A stretch of DNA of 64,000 bases from Candidatus Zhuqueibacterota bacterium (GCA_029262055.1 JAJDAD010000048.1:1-64000), one strand, 5' to 3'; shown: positions 17,481 to 27,286, counted from the first letter of the stretch. Numbers and translations are program-made. The notes: generated from the letters alone by a model not told the origin.

Positions 17481-19604
17481 TTAAGCCCAAATTTCCACTG
17501 TTTGGCTGTCAATGAGTTTATGCTTAATTTGCTTGTGCTCCTGCCGTGAACGCCCGCGTTCGTGCTGAGTGGATTCGCCGGTGAAGTCCTGCCACCGAGG
17601 CCCGCCACGCCGGGACTCCTGGTTCCACGCATTTTGCCTGGACTCGCCTGCCTGATCGTCGCGTACCGAAACGTCCAACTTTGCAATGTCGTGTCCCTCT
17701 TTGCTCAAGTGCTCAAGAAGAGGGCGCAGTTGATTTTCAAGAAGACGACGAACTTCGTGGGAGTCCACCTGCACCTGCATGCTGATCTTATCGCCGTGGC
17801 GGACGGCATCCACCAGCACCTTGCCGATGTCTTTGACCTCTACCTCAACTTCCAGCTTCTGCGCTCCCATTTGCAACTTGTGCTCCGCCAATTCGGATAC
17901 TTTTCGGATAGCCGCCGGCAAACCGGGTGACTGTAGCTGGGCGGTAATCACAGCCTTACCGGACGCCTGACCTGCGCCACCGGGCAGGGCGTCCATCAGA
18001 GAAACTTTGGCCGCCGGTGCGGTCTGGGTCTCAGCACCGGCCTGGTCGGGAAAACCGGCGACCGACTTTGTAGAATCCGGGGCCTCGGAAAAGGTCTTGC
18101 CATTGTGTTTTGGGTTCTCTTCAAAAGCGTCCCCGTTGGCAAGTGCCGTTTCCTCGTTGGCCGCACCCGCCGCCTGCATTCCTGCATTGTTTTGAACGGC
18201 GGCAGTATTCCCGCGGCCGGTCACAGGCAAACGCGGGGCGCGCCGGTCCAACATCCGGATGCTACGTTCCGGCACATTGCCTACGCTATCTTTTGTGGCG
18301 AGACCCTCTTCTTTAATACTATGACGCTGTTTGGTCAGCCGCTGCGACTGCCGGACAGGCTGCGCCGCATTGTTGGTAACGCCGGGTTCCGGTCCGAAGC
18401 TGTCCTTTGCAAAAATCATCCTGCCGGATCCGCCGGAAACTTCCGCCGGTTGTGCCTTTTCCCCCGCATTCCCGGCTCTTAGAGACACGCGCGCGAGGCG
18501 CTCCTTCACCCCGGCTGACGCTGCCTCACCGTCATGCACGACTCCCGGAGGTGTCTTCGCAGCAACGCTGAGCCGTACCGAACCAGGCTTGACACCAGCT
18601 TTGCCGAAGGCCTCTGTTAGTTGCGTCTTTATTTCCTGAGTAGCCACGGTCACATCGGTGCGCACCCTTCCTGCCTCAGTTCCGGCTTCCAGAGTCACCT
18701 TGCCCAGTTGAGAAAACTCAAGGTTCAACTGCGCCCGTCTGCCAGGTTCCGCTAAAGCCACGTCTATATTTTTGCTGAAATTTTGTAGAATTGTGGTGAC
18801 GGATTCCGCCTGCCGCGCGGATGACAGCACCGGAGACGACCCTTGTTGGTGCGGCTGCAGCACCTGGCTGAGACCGGGCCCGGCGCTCCGGGGCGCAGCA
18901 ACAACAGGCGTCTTCGTTAATGAAAGCGGCGACCCTTTGCTCCCACGTGCCAAATTGATTTTTACCTGTTTGGCCCGTACCGGCTGCCACTTGAAATCGG
19001 GGAGCAGCTTAAGCTTTGTGCGGGATGCCCTGCTGGCTCTGCCTTTCACTCCAGTCAGCGCGGATTGACCTGTTCCAAAAAACGGAATACTCTGCTTCCT
19101 ATCGGGAATCGCGCCGTCAAAAAGATGCGTGCTGCCAGATTTGCGAATCGAGCCGCCAACCACCGGTTGTTGCGCTGCAACTGTGTCCTCCACACCGGGG
19201 AATTGCACAACGATCTTCTTTCCGCCGGGTGCAATGAGCGCTAGTTCAGCGGCTTGCGGAGTGGACGCCTGCGCTGCCATAATGGATTCGACGAAGTCAT
19301 CGATCCGTGTCGCATCCGGAGTTGAGCCGGAATCTTCAAGGAGGTCGTCAATTGCTTGTCGTAGTTTCTTGTGCAGCGCGCTGCCCTTCGGGCTGGCGCT
19401 CAGTACAGACTCGAACCGCACCGCGCCGCCAGCTTTCGAGTGACTGTTTGATTGCAGCGCCTCCGTGAGACCGAGTGCATGGAGCGCGAGTCGAAATCCG
19501 CTATGCTCTGCGCCCGGCTCAGGTGTTGATGTCTGGCGCGCTGTTCCTAATCCTGGCAGGATCGACGAAATATCCGTTGTAGCTTTTGCGTGTGGATTGA
19601 TCAT
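17481..19604 (-). CDS. fliK: Flagellar hook-length control protein FliK
   Basis: Long low-complexity N-term and C-terminal Flg_hook-like 'LEVEVEVKDIGKVLVDAVRHGDKISMQVQVDSHEVRRLLENQLRPLLEHLSKEGHDIAKLDVSV'. Confidence 0.85.
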   Translation of the reverse strand: MINPHAKATTDISSILPGLGTARQTSTPEPGAEHSGFRLALHALGLTEALQSNSHSKAGGAVRFESVLSASPKGSALHKKLRQAIDDLLEDSGSTPDATRIDDFVESIMAAQASTPQAAELALIAPGGKKIVVQFPGVEDTVAAQQPVVGGSIRKSGSTHLFDGAIPDRKQSIPFFGTGQSALTGVKGRASRASRTKLKLLPDFKWQPVRAKQVKINLARGSKGSPLSLTKTPVVAAPRSAGPGLSQVLQPHQQGSSPVLSSARQAESVTTILQNFSKNIDVALAEPGRRAQLNLEFSQLGKVTLEAGTEAGRVRTDVTVATQEIKTQLTEAFGKAGVKPGSVRLSVAAKTPPGVVHDGEAASAGVKERLARVSLRAGNAGEKAQPAEVSGGSGRMIFAKDSFGPEPGVTNNAAQPVRQSQRLTKQRHSIKEEGLATKDSVGNVPERSIRMLDRRAPRLPVTGRGNTAAVQNNAGMQAAGAANEETALANGDAFEENPKHNGKTFSEAPDSTKSVAGFPDQAGAETQTAPAAKVSLMDALPGGAGQASGKAVITAQLQSPGLPAAIRKVSELAEHKLQMGAQKLEVEVEVKDIGKVLVDAVRHGDKISMQVQVDSHEVRRLLENQLRPLLEHLSKEGHDIAKLDVSVRDDQAGESRQNAWNQESRRGGPRWQDFTGESTQHERGRSRQEHKQIKHKLIDSQTVEIWA

Positions 19605-19610
19605 GTCGTG

Positions 19611-20174
19611 TTAGTTTTCAGCAATTCTCGTTAAGATTTTGCCTGCACGGTCTGGCGGCAGAGCGTTAAATATCTTCACGCGATCTTTAGGCTTGGCCTT
19701 GTCATAAAAAATCTGAACCATTCGATCTGAAAGACTATTCAAGATCGGACTCAAAACATCAGGCTTCATCGTCCCGACCATCTTGGCCATGTCAACCAGC
19801 TTTTTGTCGTCCTGCTGGCGACTGTAGTCCACCTTCTCCTGCTCATGACTTTTGCTGGCGGCCTGCAACTTTTGCAACTGCTCCCTCAGAGTCTCAAGCT
19901 CCGCCCCTTGCGAGTGGATTTTGTGGTCGCGGTCCTGCAATTGCGAAACGTATTCGGTAAGCTGGGTCAGGAGGCCTTCAACCACTACCGCGAGGGAGTC
20001 GATGGTTTCCGAATAAGTGGAGTCCTCAACGACTGCATCCCTGTGGTACTTGGTATAATTCAGCACAGGCACACCCTCGGTCTTTTCTACAATTTGTTCC
20101 TTGCTGACATACATGGCAACGATTAGCACCATGAACGAGACGAAATAAAATGAAACCCAAAGGACTGTCTTCAT
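19611..20174 (-). CDS. MotE/MgtE-N-like coiled-coil membrane protein
   Basis: N-terminal TM, coiled coil, then 'LVDMAKMVGTMKPDVLSPILNSLSDRMVQIFYDKAKPKDRVKIFNALPPDRAGKILTRIAEN'. Confidence 0.75.
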   Translation of the reverse strand: MKTVLWVSFYFVSFMVLIVAMYVSKEQIVEKTEGVPVLNYTKYHRDAVVEDSTYSETIDSLAVVVEGLLTQLTEYVSQLQDRDHKIHSQGAELETLREQLQKLQAASKSHEQEKVDYSRQQDDKKLVDMAKMVGTMKPDVLSPILNSLSDRMVQIFYDKAKPKDRVKIFNALPPDRAGKILTRIAEN

Positions 20175-20180
20175 TTTGCT

Positions 20181-20624
20181 CTATTCGGTTATTGCGGTTC
20201 TGCGCTGGATTGCGATCTCATCAAAGAACTGCTGGTCGAGCTTTTCCTCGATTTGGGCGAATTCCTGCATCTTCCTTTCCTTCAATTTCTCAAGGGCTTT
20301 GCGGGCCTGGCTAGCTTGCAACAACTGGTCGCGCTTGCTCCGTACTTCCTCTGATGCGGTACCGACCTCAATCTCCTTCTCGGATATCAAGGCCTTGAGG
20401 GTCTCAAAGAATCCATGCTGCTCACCTATGCTGCGTGCAGTTGATTTGCCCGGTGGGTTCATCGATATCGAGAACGCTTCCTTCTTTTGCGTAAGCGACT
20501 GTAACTGCTTTTCGTGATTTCGCAGCTTGAGCAACGCAACCGCAAGTTCTTTCTGCCGCTCCTTTTCGACTACCTGGCGGACATCCAGGACTTTCTGCAG
20601 ACGAAAATGCCGTCTTCTTTTCAT
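20181..20624 (-). CDS. fliJ: Flagellar export chaperone FliJ
   Basis: 'MKRRRHFRLQKVLDVRQVVEKERQKELAVALLKLRNHEKQLQSL' coiled coil directly downstream of fliI. Confidence 0.85.
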   Translation of the reverse strand: MKRRRHFRLQKVLDVRQVVEKERQKELAVALLKLRNHEKQLQSLTQKKEAFSISMNPPGKSTARSIGEQHGFFETLKALISEKEIEVGTASEEVRSKRDQLLQASQARKALEKLKERKMQEFAQIEEKLDQQFFDEIAIQRRTAITE

Positions 20625-20643
20625 CTTTATATTCCGTGTCTCA

Positions 20644-22038
20644 TCATGCCTGTCCGACAACAGCCGTTTCGCTGTTTTGCAGCAGGGTCTTTACCAAATC
20701 CCAGGCCTGTGACGCAGTTGCCTTCTCAAACATACCCTGCTTCTGGAAAGTCCGGATAGATTCGATCATCCTGATGGCCCGGTCGATTTTCGGATTGCTG
20801 CCGTCGACATATGCACCGATGTTAATCAGATCTTCCGCCTCCTGATACACAGCAAGCATCTCCTTAATCGCATTCGTATTGTCCTGGTGCTCCGCTGAAC
20901 AGACGTCAACCATCACCCTGCTGATACTCTGCAGGACATCGATGGCGGGGTAGTGACCGGCGTCCGCCAGCCTGCGTGACAGGACAATATGTCCGTCCAG
21001 AATTGAGCGCACGGTATCGGAAATGGGATCGTTCATGTCGTCGCCCTCGACCAGCACCGTGTACATCCCGGTAATGCTGCCTTTGGAGAAGTTGCCCGCT
21101 CTCTCTAGTAAGCGGGGCAGGAGCGCGAAAACCGACGGCGTGTATCCTTTGGTCGTCGGCGGCTCACCGATGGCCAACCCTACTTCGCGCTGGGCCATGG
21201 CAACACGTGTCAAAGAATCCATCATCAGCAAGACATTCAGACCCAGGTCGGCAAAATACTCGGCGATGGCAGTCGTCACCAGCGCGCCTTTTACCCGGAC
21301 CAGCGCCGCCTGTTCCGACGTTACGGTGACCACGACCGAGCGCTGCAAACCTTCCTCTCCCAAATCTCTTTCAATAAAATCAAGAACCTCTCTTCCTCGC
21401 TCTCCGATTAAGCCAATCACGTTAACATCGGCGCTGCTATTGCGCGCAAGCATCCCCAGCAAGATACTCTTGCCAACCCCACTGCCCGCAAAAACCCCTA
21501 CTCTCTGACCCAAGCCACAGGTCACCAGTCCATCGATGGTTCGCACGCCGGTTGTAATTGCGCGCTGCACGCGTTCCCGGGTCAGCGGGTTCGGCGGAGC
21601 ATTGTGGACATTGCGAAACTCCTTCAATGCTAAGGCGCCCTTTCCGTCCATCGGTTGTCCTGTCCCGTCCAGGACGCGACCCAATAGCTGCCGTCCCACT
21701 TTGATCGAGTAAGGCTCATCATGCAGATCTACCAGGCTCCCCGGCTCAATCCCCACTGTTTCTCCAAGAGGCATCAGCAGTACTTTTTCGTTGCGGAACC
21801 CCACCACTTCCGCCTTGATGCTCCCACCGGCGCGCGTCGAGATGCTGCACATGTCGCCCACTGAAGCAGGTGGGCCGGCGGATTCCACCACCAGGCCAAT
21901 GACTTTTTCAACACGGCCGAGAGAGCGAAACCGGTTTGTTTGCTGTAAGAGCTCCGGGTAGCGACCAAAACGGGGCAGTACGCCCGGGCCTGGATCTGTG
22001 CCAACCATTGGCAGGCGTTCGGGTTGAGTGGGGCTCAT
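20644..22038 (-). CDS. fliI: Flagellum-specific ATPase FliI
   Basis: Walker A 'GVFAGSGVGKSILLGMLAR', 'LNVLLMMDSLTRVAMAQREVGLAIGEPPTTKGYTPSVFALLPRLLERAG'. ATG at 22038 overlaps the fliH stop. Confidence 0.97.
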   Translation of the reverse strand: MSPTQPERLPMVGTDPGPGVLPRFGRYPELLQQTNRFRSLGRVEKVIGLVVESAGPPASVGDMCSISTRAGGSIKAEVVGFRNEKVLLMPLGETVGIEPGSLVDLHDEPYSIKVGRQLLGRVLDGTGQPMDGKGALALKEFRNVHNAPPNPLTRERVQRAITTGVRTIDGLVTCGLGQRVGVFAGSGVGKSILLGMLARNSSADVNVIGLIGERGREVLDFIERDLGEEGLQRSVVVTVTSEQAALVRVKGALVTTAIAEYFADLGLNVLLMMDSLTRVAMAQREVGLAIGEPPTTKGYTPSVFALLPRLLERAGNFSKGSITGMYTVLVEGDDMNDPISDTVRSILDGHIVLSRRLADAGHYPAIDVLQSISRVMVDVCSAEHQDNTNAIKEMLAVYQEAEDLINIGAYVDGSNPKIDRAIRMIESIRTFQKQGMFEKATASQAWDLVKTLLQNSETAVVGQA

Positions 22039-22727
22039 CCTGCAATCTCCAAATGCGAAAAGAAGCGCTTCACCTCGCGCAACTGGGAATCGATCCGCGC
22101 ATCCAGTATACCAAAATCGGTCTCCACCAGACAATCGCACGGTTGCAGAGATGCATCTGCGCGAATGATCAGGGAAGCCTTTCCATCAAAAACTCTTTCA
22201 ATCTCTTCGTGGTGCTCTTCCAGTAGGGTTGCAACGTCACTGTGGAGCCGAAAAACATACTTGACGGAATCAGCAAAATGACTCGCGGCATCGCGGGCGA
22301 CTCGCTGCAGCTGGTCCGCATCCAGACCGGCTTGTTGAATCTGCTCTGTGCGAATCAGCCTGCTGAGAATCTTGAAAACAAAATCGACCACAAACTCCTG
22401 AGCTGAAGTGACCAGTTGTGTCTGCTCGCTATGAACCTGCTTTGTGATGGCGGCCAGGTTAGAGACTTGTTCCTGGATTTTGGCCTGGCCCTCTGCCCAG
22501 CCGGCTTCCTTGCCGGCCTGCACACCTTGCTCAAAGCCGGTCCGCTTTGCTAACTCAACCTCTAGTTGCAGTTCATCGATCTTCTCTAAAGCCCATTGCA
22601 GCTTGTTCGATGCTTCGCGAAAAGCCCGACGATTCTGCTCAGCCTGCGCAGTTTGTTCAGTAATGTTAGGCAAGAAGTGCTGTCGGACCTGTCTCGACTG
22701 AGTTCGGCTTTCGTTTTTGATGAGCAT
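22035..22727 (-). CDS. fliH: Flagellar assembly protein FliH
   Basis: ATG at 22727 adjacent to the fliG stop; coiled coil then 'LHSDVATLLEEHHEEIERVFDGKASLIIRADASLQPCDCLVETDFGILDARIDSQLREV'. Confidence 0.88.
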   Translation of the reverse strand: MLIKNESRTQSRQVRQHFLPNITEQTAQAEQNRRAFREASNKLQWALEKIDELQLEVELAKRTGFEQGVQAGKEAGWAEGQAKIQEQVSNLAAITKQVHSEQTQLVTSAQEFVVDFVFKILSRLIRTEQIQQAGLDADQLQRVARDAASHFADSVKYVFRLHSDVATLLEEHHEEIERVFDGKASLIIRADASLQPCDCLVETDFGILDARIDSQLREVKRFFSHLEIAG

Positions 22728-22728
22728 C

Positions 22729-23748
22729 CTACTCGACAAACTCCTCTTGTTGCGACCTGGTAAGAACGATCTCGCCCCGATTCTCCATTTCACGGACCTG
22801 TTCCACGATACCCATCTGCGCCTCCTCCACCTCGCGCAACCGGACAGGTCCCAGATACTCGATTTCTTCTCTGAGGGCGTCGGCAGCCTGGGAAGACATA
22901 TTGCTGAACATGGAGTCGCGCAAATCATCCGAGGCAACTTTGAGCGCCATGGCCAAACTCCTTGAATCCACCGACTTCAAAATCTTTTGAACATCTTTGT
23001 CACGCAGCCGCAAGACATCTTCGAAGACAAACATCAGGTTCTTGATTTCGGTGGCTAGTTCGGGGTCTTTTTGGATCAACGTTTCCATGATCCCCTGCTC
23101 AACGCCGCGACTGGTTGAGTTCAATATCTCGGCCAGCGACTTTACACCGCCGCCCAGGCTCTGATGCGTCGAAATGCTACCCCCCATCTGCGTGGTGAGG
23201 GCTTCCTCTATTTCCTGCAAGAGCTCCGGCGATGTTTTGCCGAGTGTTGCCAGCCGCAAGGCAACCTCACCCTGCAAATCGGTAGAGAGTTCACCCAAAA
23301 TACCCGCGGCCTGGTGATGCTTCATATTCGCCAGGATCAGTGCGATGGTTTGCGGATGCTCTTTCTGCAGATAGTTAAGTAGCTCGTTCGGGTGGATCGA
23401 CTGCAACAGGCGAAAACCGGTAACTTCGGTGGCCGCCTTCACCTTCTTCATAACGTTCTGGGCCCGATCCATACCAAAGGCGCTTTCCAGCATTTCCTTG
23501 GCAAAACCAGCGCCGCCCTGGGCAACATACTTGTCCGCCACCATCATCTCGTAGTACTCGTGTAACACGGTGGCCACGACTTCCGACGGCAGGTTCTGCA
23601 GGCGCGCGATCTCGACAGTGACCATCTCCATCTCATAATCTTCTAACTGTTTAAGAAGTGGGACGGAGTTCTCCAGACCGATAGCGATGAAGAAAATCGC
23701 GACCTTCTGGATGCCGGTAAACTTGTTTTTTTCCAACTGCATGGTCAT
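22729..23748 (-). CDS. fliG: Flagellar motor switch protein FliG
   Basis: 'GIQKVAIFFIAIGLENSVPLLKQLEDYEMEMVTVEIARL', 'HPQTIALILANMKHHQAAGILGEL', 'FVFEDVLRLRDKDVQKILKSVD'. Confidence 0.97.
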   Translation of the reverse strand: MTMQLEKNKFTGIQKVAIFFIAIGLENSVPLLKQLEDYEMEMVTVEIARLQNLPSEVVATVLHEYYEMMVADKYVAQGGAGFAKEMLESAFGMDRAQNVMKKVKAATEVTGFRLLQSIHPNELLNYLQKEHPQTIALILANMKHHQAAGILGELSTDLQGEVALRLATLGKTSPELLQEIEEALTTQMGGSISTHQSLGGGVKSLAEILNSTSRGVEQGIMETLIQKDPELATEIKNLMFVFEDVLRLRDKDVQKILKSVDSRSLAMALKVASDDLRDSMFSNMSSQAADALREEIEYLGPVRLREVEEAQMGIVEQVREMENRGEIVLTRSQQEEFVE

Positions 23749-23751
23749 GTA

Positions 23752-25290
23752 CTATTCCTCTTCTACCAGCCAATACCGCAATATTCGACTCGCTCTTTCC
23801 TGCTCGCTGCTGGTAAACTCCCGTACTTCTGTACCTACCCTCTCCTGCAGTTCCTGCTTGGCGCGCGCGTCCTCAATAAGTCGTTTCTTACGCAGCTCCT
23901 CCCGTCGCTCAGCAGAATTTTCCAGGGTCTTATCTTGCGTGTCAAACAAGAGAAGTTCCCGTTGTCGCTTCAAGAACTCATCGAGGCCGAGATTCTTAAA
24001 TACCGAGCGGATGGCATAGAGCACAGCCAGGATACCGATCACGAACAGGGCCATCTTGGCATATCCCATGACCTTCTCTTCTTTCGCGATAGACGTCATC
24101 ACCTCGTTCTCTTCGTCAATAAAAGAGCGATCGAATGCGAGTTGCTCAACCGTCATCTGGTCGCCCCGGGTAGCAGTAAACCCGACTGCATTCTTGACGA
24201 TGTCGGTGATCTTGGTTATTTCCTCATCGCTGCGCGGGACGTTGGACTGGGTCTCATCCTGATAGACGCCATTGACGAAAACAGCAACAGACAAAAGCTT
24301 GATGTCGCCGACGCTTCCCTCAAAATGCTCAACCGTCTTGTTAAGCTCATAGTTTGTGATGGTGTTCTCGCGCTTATACAGAGAGGTATCCGTGTTGGTG
24401 GAGGTCTCTTCGTTCAACTCCTGGCTCAGGATAGCTGAGTTGTCAGGATCGACTTTTTCGATGGCCCGGCTCACCTTTTCAAAATTGAGTTGCGCCGCTA
24501 CCCGGACAATTGAGTTGTTGTCGCCAAGCACCCGGTCCAACATGCTCTGTGCTTTACCGCTTAGATGGCTTTCTATGTTTTGTTGTAGCTCATATTGGCT
24601 GGCGGTCTGGCCAATCTCGTCATCGCGGTCTTTCTTGCGGGTCAGGGCCCGGCCGCGGGTATCGACAATGGTTACATCTTCCATCTGCAGGCCTTCGACA
24701 CTGGCGGCAATCAAGTTGGCAATCCCGGAGATCTGCTTCGCATCGAGGGAGTGGTGCGCCTTTAGCTTCAAGACGACCGAAGCCGTCGCCGGTATTTGCT
24801 GCTCTTCGAAAAGCGCACGCTCCGGCAGAACCAAATGAATCCGGGATTGTTGCACAGACTCGATTTTGTTAATGGTATTGGACAGCTCACCTTCCAGAGC
24901 ACGCTTCAGGTTGATTTTCTGCATAAAATCCGTAAGGCCCAAATTGTTGTTATCGAACAACTCGTACCCGACGGCGCCGGTCGAGATCAAATCCTGCCCG
25001 GCGTACTTTATGCGCAATTCATAAACATCCTTCTTATTAACGAAAATCGTGCTGCCGCCATCCTCGAGCTTATAAGGCATGCTGTTCGCCCGCAAGTCAT
25101 CGATTATCTTGGCGGTGTCGGCCGCATCAAGATTGGAGTAAAGCAGGGAATACTCAGGCCGGTTTGCCCAAACCAGCAGCATGATCAATGAAAAAATCGC
25201 CACTGCCGTTACGATGGCCAGAGAGACTTTTTGAGCCTGAGTAAGCCTTTCCAACAAGGCTCTTAATTTATGCATAACGAGACTGTTCAC
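23752..25290 (-). CDS. fliF: Flagellar MS-ring protein FliF
   Basis: 'YSLLYSNLDAADTAKIIDDLRANSMPYKLEDGGSTIFVNKKDVYELRIKYAGQ', 'YELNKTVEHFEGSVGDIKLLSVAVFVNG'. Confidence 0.97.
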   Translation of the reverse strand: MNSLVMHKLRALLERLTQAQKVSLAIVTAVAIFSLIMLLVWANRPEYSLLYSNLDAADTAKIIDDLRANSMPYKLEDGGSTIFVNKKDVYELRIKYAGQDLISTGAVGYELFDNNNLGLTDFMQKINLKRALEGELSNTINKIESVQQSRIHLVLPERALFEEQQIPATASVVLKLKAHHSLDAKQISGIANLIAASVEGLQMEDVTIVDTRGRALTRKKDRDDEIGQTASQYELQQNIESHLSGKAQSMLDRVLGDNNSIVRVAAQLNFEKVSRAIEKVDPDNSAILSQELNEETSTNTDTSLYKRENTITNYELNKTVEHFEGSVGDIKLLSVAVFVNGVYQDETQSNVPRSDEEITKITDIVKNAVGFTATRGDQMTVEQLAFDRSFIDEENEVMTSIAKEEKVMGYAKMALFVIGILAVLYAIRSVFKNLGLDEFLKRQRELLLFDTQDKTLENSAERREELRKKRLIEDARAKQELQERVGTEVREFTSSEQERASRILRYWLVEEE

Positions 25291-25307
25291 AGCTTATTCC
25301 GTTTCGC

Positions 25308-25607
25308 TTAGGTTGGCATTCTGGACAATTCCTGGTAGCTCTCGAGGATCCGGTTGCGCACGGCCATCATAAATTGAAAGCTAATCTGCGCCTCCTCTCC
25401 GATGGCCATCACTTCGTGCAACTCAATATCCTTGCCCGCGACAAAATCCTCAATCGCTTTGCCGGAGGCATTTTGCAGATCGTCCACCTGCTCCAGCATC
25501 CCCTTGAGAGCCTCGCCGAATTTTGGTGTATCGGCCTTCTCCGACGCGGATGTAGTTGCCTTTGCTATTTGGCTCTGTGCGAGCCCGGTCAACGCTTCGA
25601 TTTTCAT
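25308..25607 (-). CDS. fliE: Flagellar hook-basal body protein FliE
   Basis: 'FGEALKGMLEQVDDLQNASGKAIEDFVAGKDIELHEVMAIGEEAQISFQFMMAVRNRILESYQELSRMPT'. Confidence 0.95.
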   Translation of the reverse strand: MKIEALTGLAQSQIAKATTSASEKADTPKFGEALKGMLEQVDDLQNASGKAIEDFVAGKDIELHEVMAIGEEAQISFQFMMAVRNRILESYQELSRMPT

Positions 25608-25619
25608 GCTGTTTCTCCC

Positions 25620-25913
25620 TTAGGCCTTGATGTCAATGACTTGCCCCAACGTCGCTTTCGGCTTGGTGACACTTCGGTCCGGATGATACAATTGCAACGA
25701 TTTTGACCGCAACACCTCAATGGCCTGGTCGAGTTTTTCCTGCCTGGTATCAGCCGGCCGTACAGGCTGTGGCGCGGATTGCGAAGAGGTTGCCTGCGCA
25801 CGCTCCGCTCCCAGATCGCGGGCTGCCGTCGGCGGCCGGCGCCGAATCCGACTCGCTTCCGCCGCGGCGTTGGCGTCAACACTTGGGAACTGCATGGGTT
25901 TGATAGCAGGCAT
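25620..25913 (-). CDS. Small hypothetical protein between flgC and fliE
   Basis: 97-aa ORF in the flgC-fliE gap; no domain recognised. Confidence 0.55.
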   Translation of the reverse strand: MPAIKPMQFPSVDANAAAEASRIRRRPPTAARDLGAERAQATSSQSAPQPVRPADTRQEKLDQAIEVLRSKSLQLYHPDRSVTKPKATLGQVIDIKA

Positions 25914-25919
25914 GGTCTG

Positions 25920-26426
25920 TTAGATTTCCAGAGATTTCCTGGCCATGCTCTTGGTTGCACCCATGACCGTAATGTTGGCTTCGTAGGAACGGCTTGCAGA
26001 GATAAGGTGAAGCATCTCTGTTACGACATTGATATCCGGATATTGTACCATTCCATCTTCATTAGCATCGGGGTGTTCCGGATCGTAAATCTCCCTGAAT
26101 TGATCCCCTTCCTCTACGTTGGTCCGAACAAGGCTGCTTCCGGACTGCTCTGTCCGTTGTGTCGAAAAACCGGTATCATTCAAGTGGCTGGCGTTGGAAG
26201 TTTTCAGTTTCAGGCTGGCATTCTTCAGTTCATGTGAGAACGGCCGGCGGTGCGAGACATTCTCACGCACGAGTTGCTTGCGACGATAGACCTTTCCGTC
26301 AACGGTTCGGGTGGTCTCAGCATTGGCGATATTCTCGGCGGTGATCGCCAACTGCCGTTTCTCGTTGGAAAGCGCCCCCGCGCTGGTCTTGAACGTAGAG
26401 AAAAAACTGCTGATATTCAGACTCAT
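25920..26426 (-). CDS. flgC: Flagellar proximal rod protein FlgC
   Basis: 'FKTSAGALSNEKRQLAITAENIANAETTRT...VQYPDINVVTEMLHLISASRSYEANITVMGATKSMARKSLEI'. Confidence 0.95.
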   Translation of the reverse strand: MSLNISSFFSTFKTSAGALSNEKRQLAITAENIANAETTRTVDGKVYRRKQLVRENVSHRRPFSHELKNASLKLKTSNASHLNDTGFSTQRTEQSGSSLVRTNVEEGDQFREIYDPEHPDANEDGMVQYPDINVVTEMLHLISASRSYEANITVMGATKSMARKSLEI

Positions 26427-26446
26427 GGTTTACTCCTATATTTGCC

Positions 26447-26836
26447 CTAAACCAAACGGCCTCTTATACTGGTCTTGATGGAATCGTAACCACCGCGCAG
26501 CATTTTCGAGACAAAATCGAACCGAATCTGGTTTTGAGCGAGTTTGGCCATCTCCTCCTCAATGTTGACCTTCGTGTTCGTAGCCTCGTAGTTGCCAGCC
26601 ACTGATCCTTTCGCATCCCCGATGGTGATGTGGCGCGGATCGGCAGTTTTCCCTATGGGCTTGTTCTTTTCCAGAGCGCGGCGCAGATCCTTCTCGAAGC
26701 TGACTTTCAGCGGCCGGTAGTTTTTGGTTTCAACGTTGGCGATGTTCTCGGCCACCGCCGCGTGCCTTTTTGAGTAGGCTTGCAGCGTTCTCCGCAAAAG
26801 AGGCGCGAGTGTTTTATCAAGTGGTCTAAAAGTCAT
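26447..26836 (-). CDS. flgB: Flagellar proximal rod protein FlgB
   Basis: 'LLRRTLQAYSKRHAAVAENIANVETKNYRPLKVSFEKDLR...KVNIEEEMAKLAQNQIRFDFVSKMLRGGYDSIKTSIRG'; SD 'AAGGGAG' upstream. Confidence 0.95.
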   Translation of the reverse strand: MTFRPLDKTLAPLLRRTLQAYSKRHAAVAENIANVETKNYRPLKVSFEKDLRRALEKNKPIGKTADPRHITIGDAKGSVAGNYEATNTKVNIEEEMAKLAQNQIRFDFVSKMLRGGYDSIKTSIRGRLV

Positions 26837-26868
26837 GGTTTACTCCCTTGCTTAACGATGCGACGTTA

Positions 26869-26884
26869 GGCAAGACGTGTGCCA
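26869..26884 (-). promoter_or_regulatory. Sigma54 (RpoN) -24/-12 promoter for the flgB operon
   Basis: Minus strand TGGCACACGTCTTGCC: TGGCAC-N5-TTGC with GG/GC 10 bp apart, ~33 bp upstream of the flgB ATG. Confidence 0.85.
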
Positions 26885-27009
26885 GGGAAACGACAAGTAA
26901 AAAGAGTCTCATACGAGCCCATTTAAGTGATTGTTTTTTCTGTTATTATACTTACAACCTCATGGCACTAACCCCGTACCGCCCGGACTGAGCGGGCCGT
27001 GCTACCGGT

Positions 27010-27038
27010 AAAAACTCCCGGAGCTGCTAGGAGTTTTT
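27010..27038 (-). terminator. Rho-independent terminator (possibly bidirectional) between the response regulator and flgB
   Basis: AAAAACTCC - 11-nt loop - GGAGTTTTT(T). Confidence 0.7.
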
Positions 27039-27286
27039 TCCAGTCGGCTCCAAGTTTCCTGGCGCAGGCGGAAGGTTTTGAAAACAGTGGATCCGGGGAT
27101 AGAGATTCCGGGCAGGCAGAAACTTCCTGGCGGGTCTTCAGTCTCACATACCCTGGAGACAATAAGATATTATGTTAATGCTGGTACACTAATTGGAGAA
27201 GAAATCCCGGGAGGTCTCTGTGGTCGCAGCAGTGTGATGGAGGCGGTACGCCCTGGCACACTACCAGAGCTTTTACAGGTAGGTTT

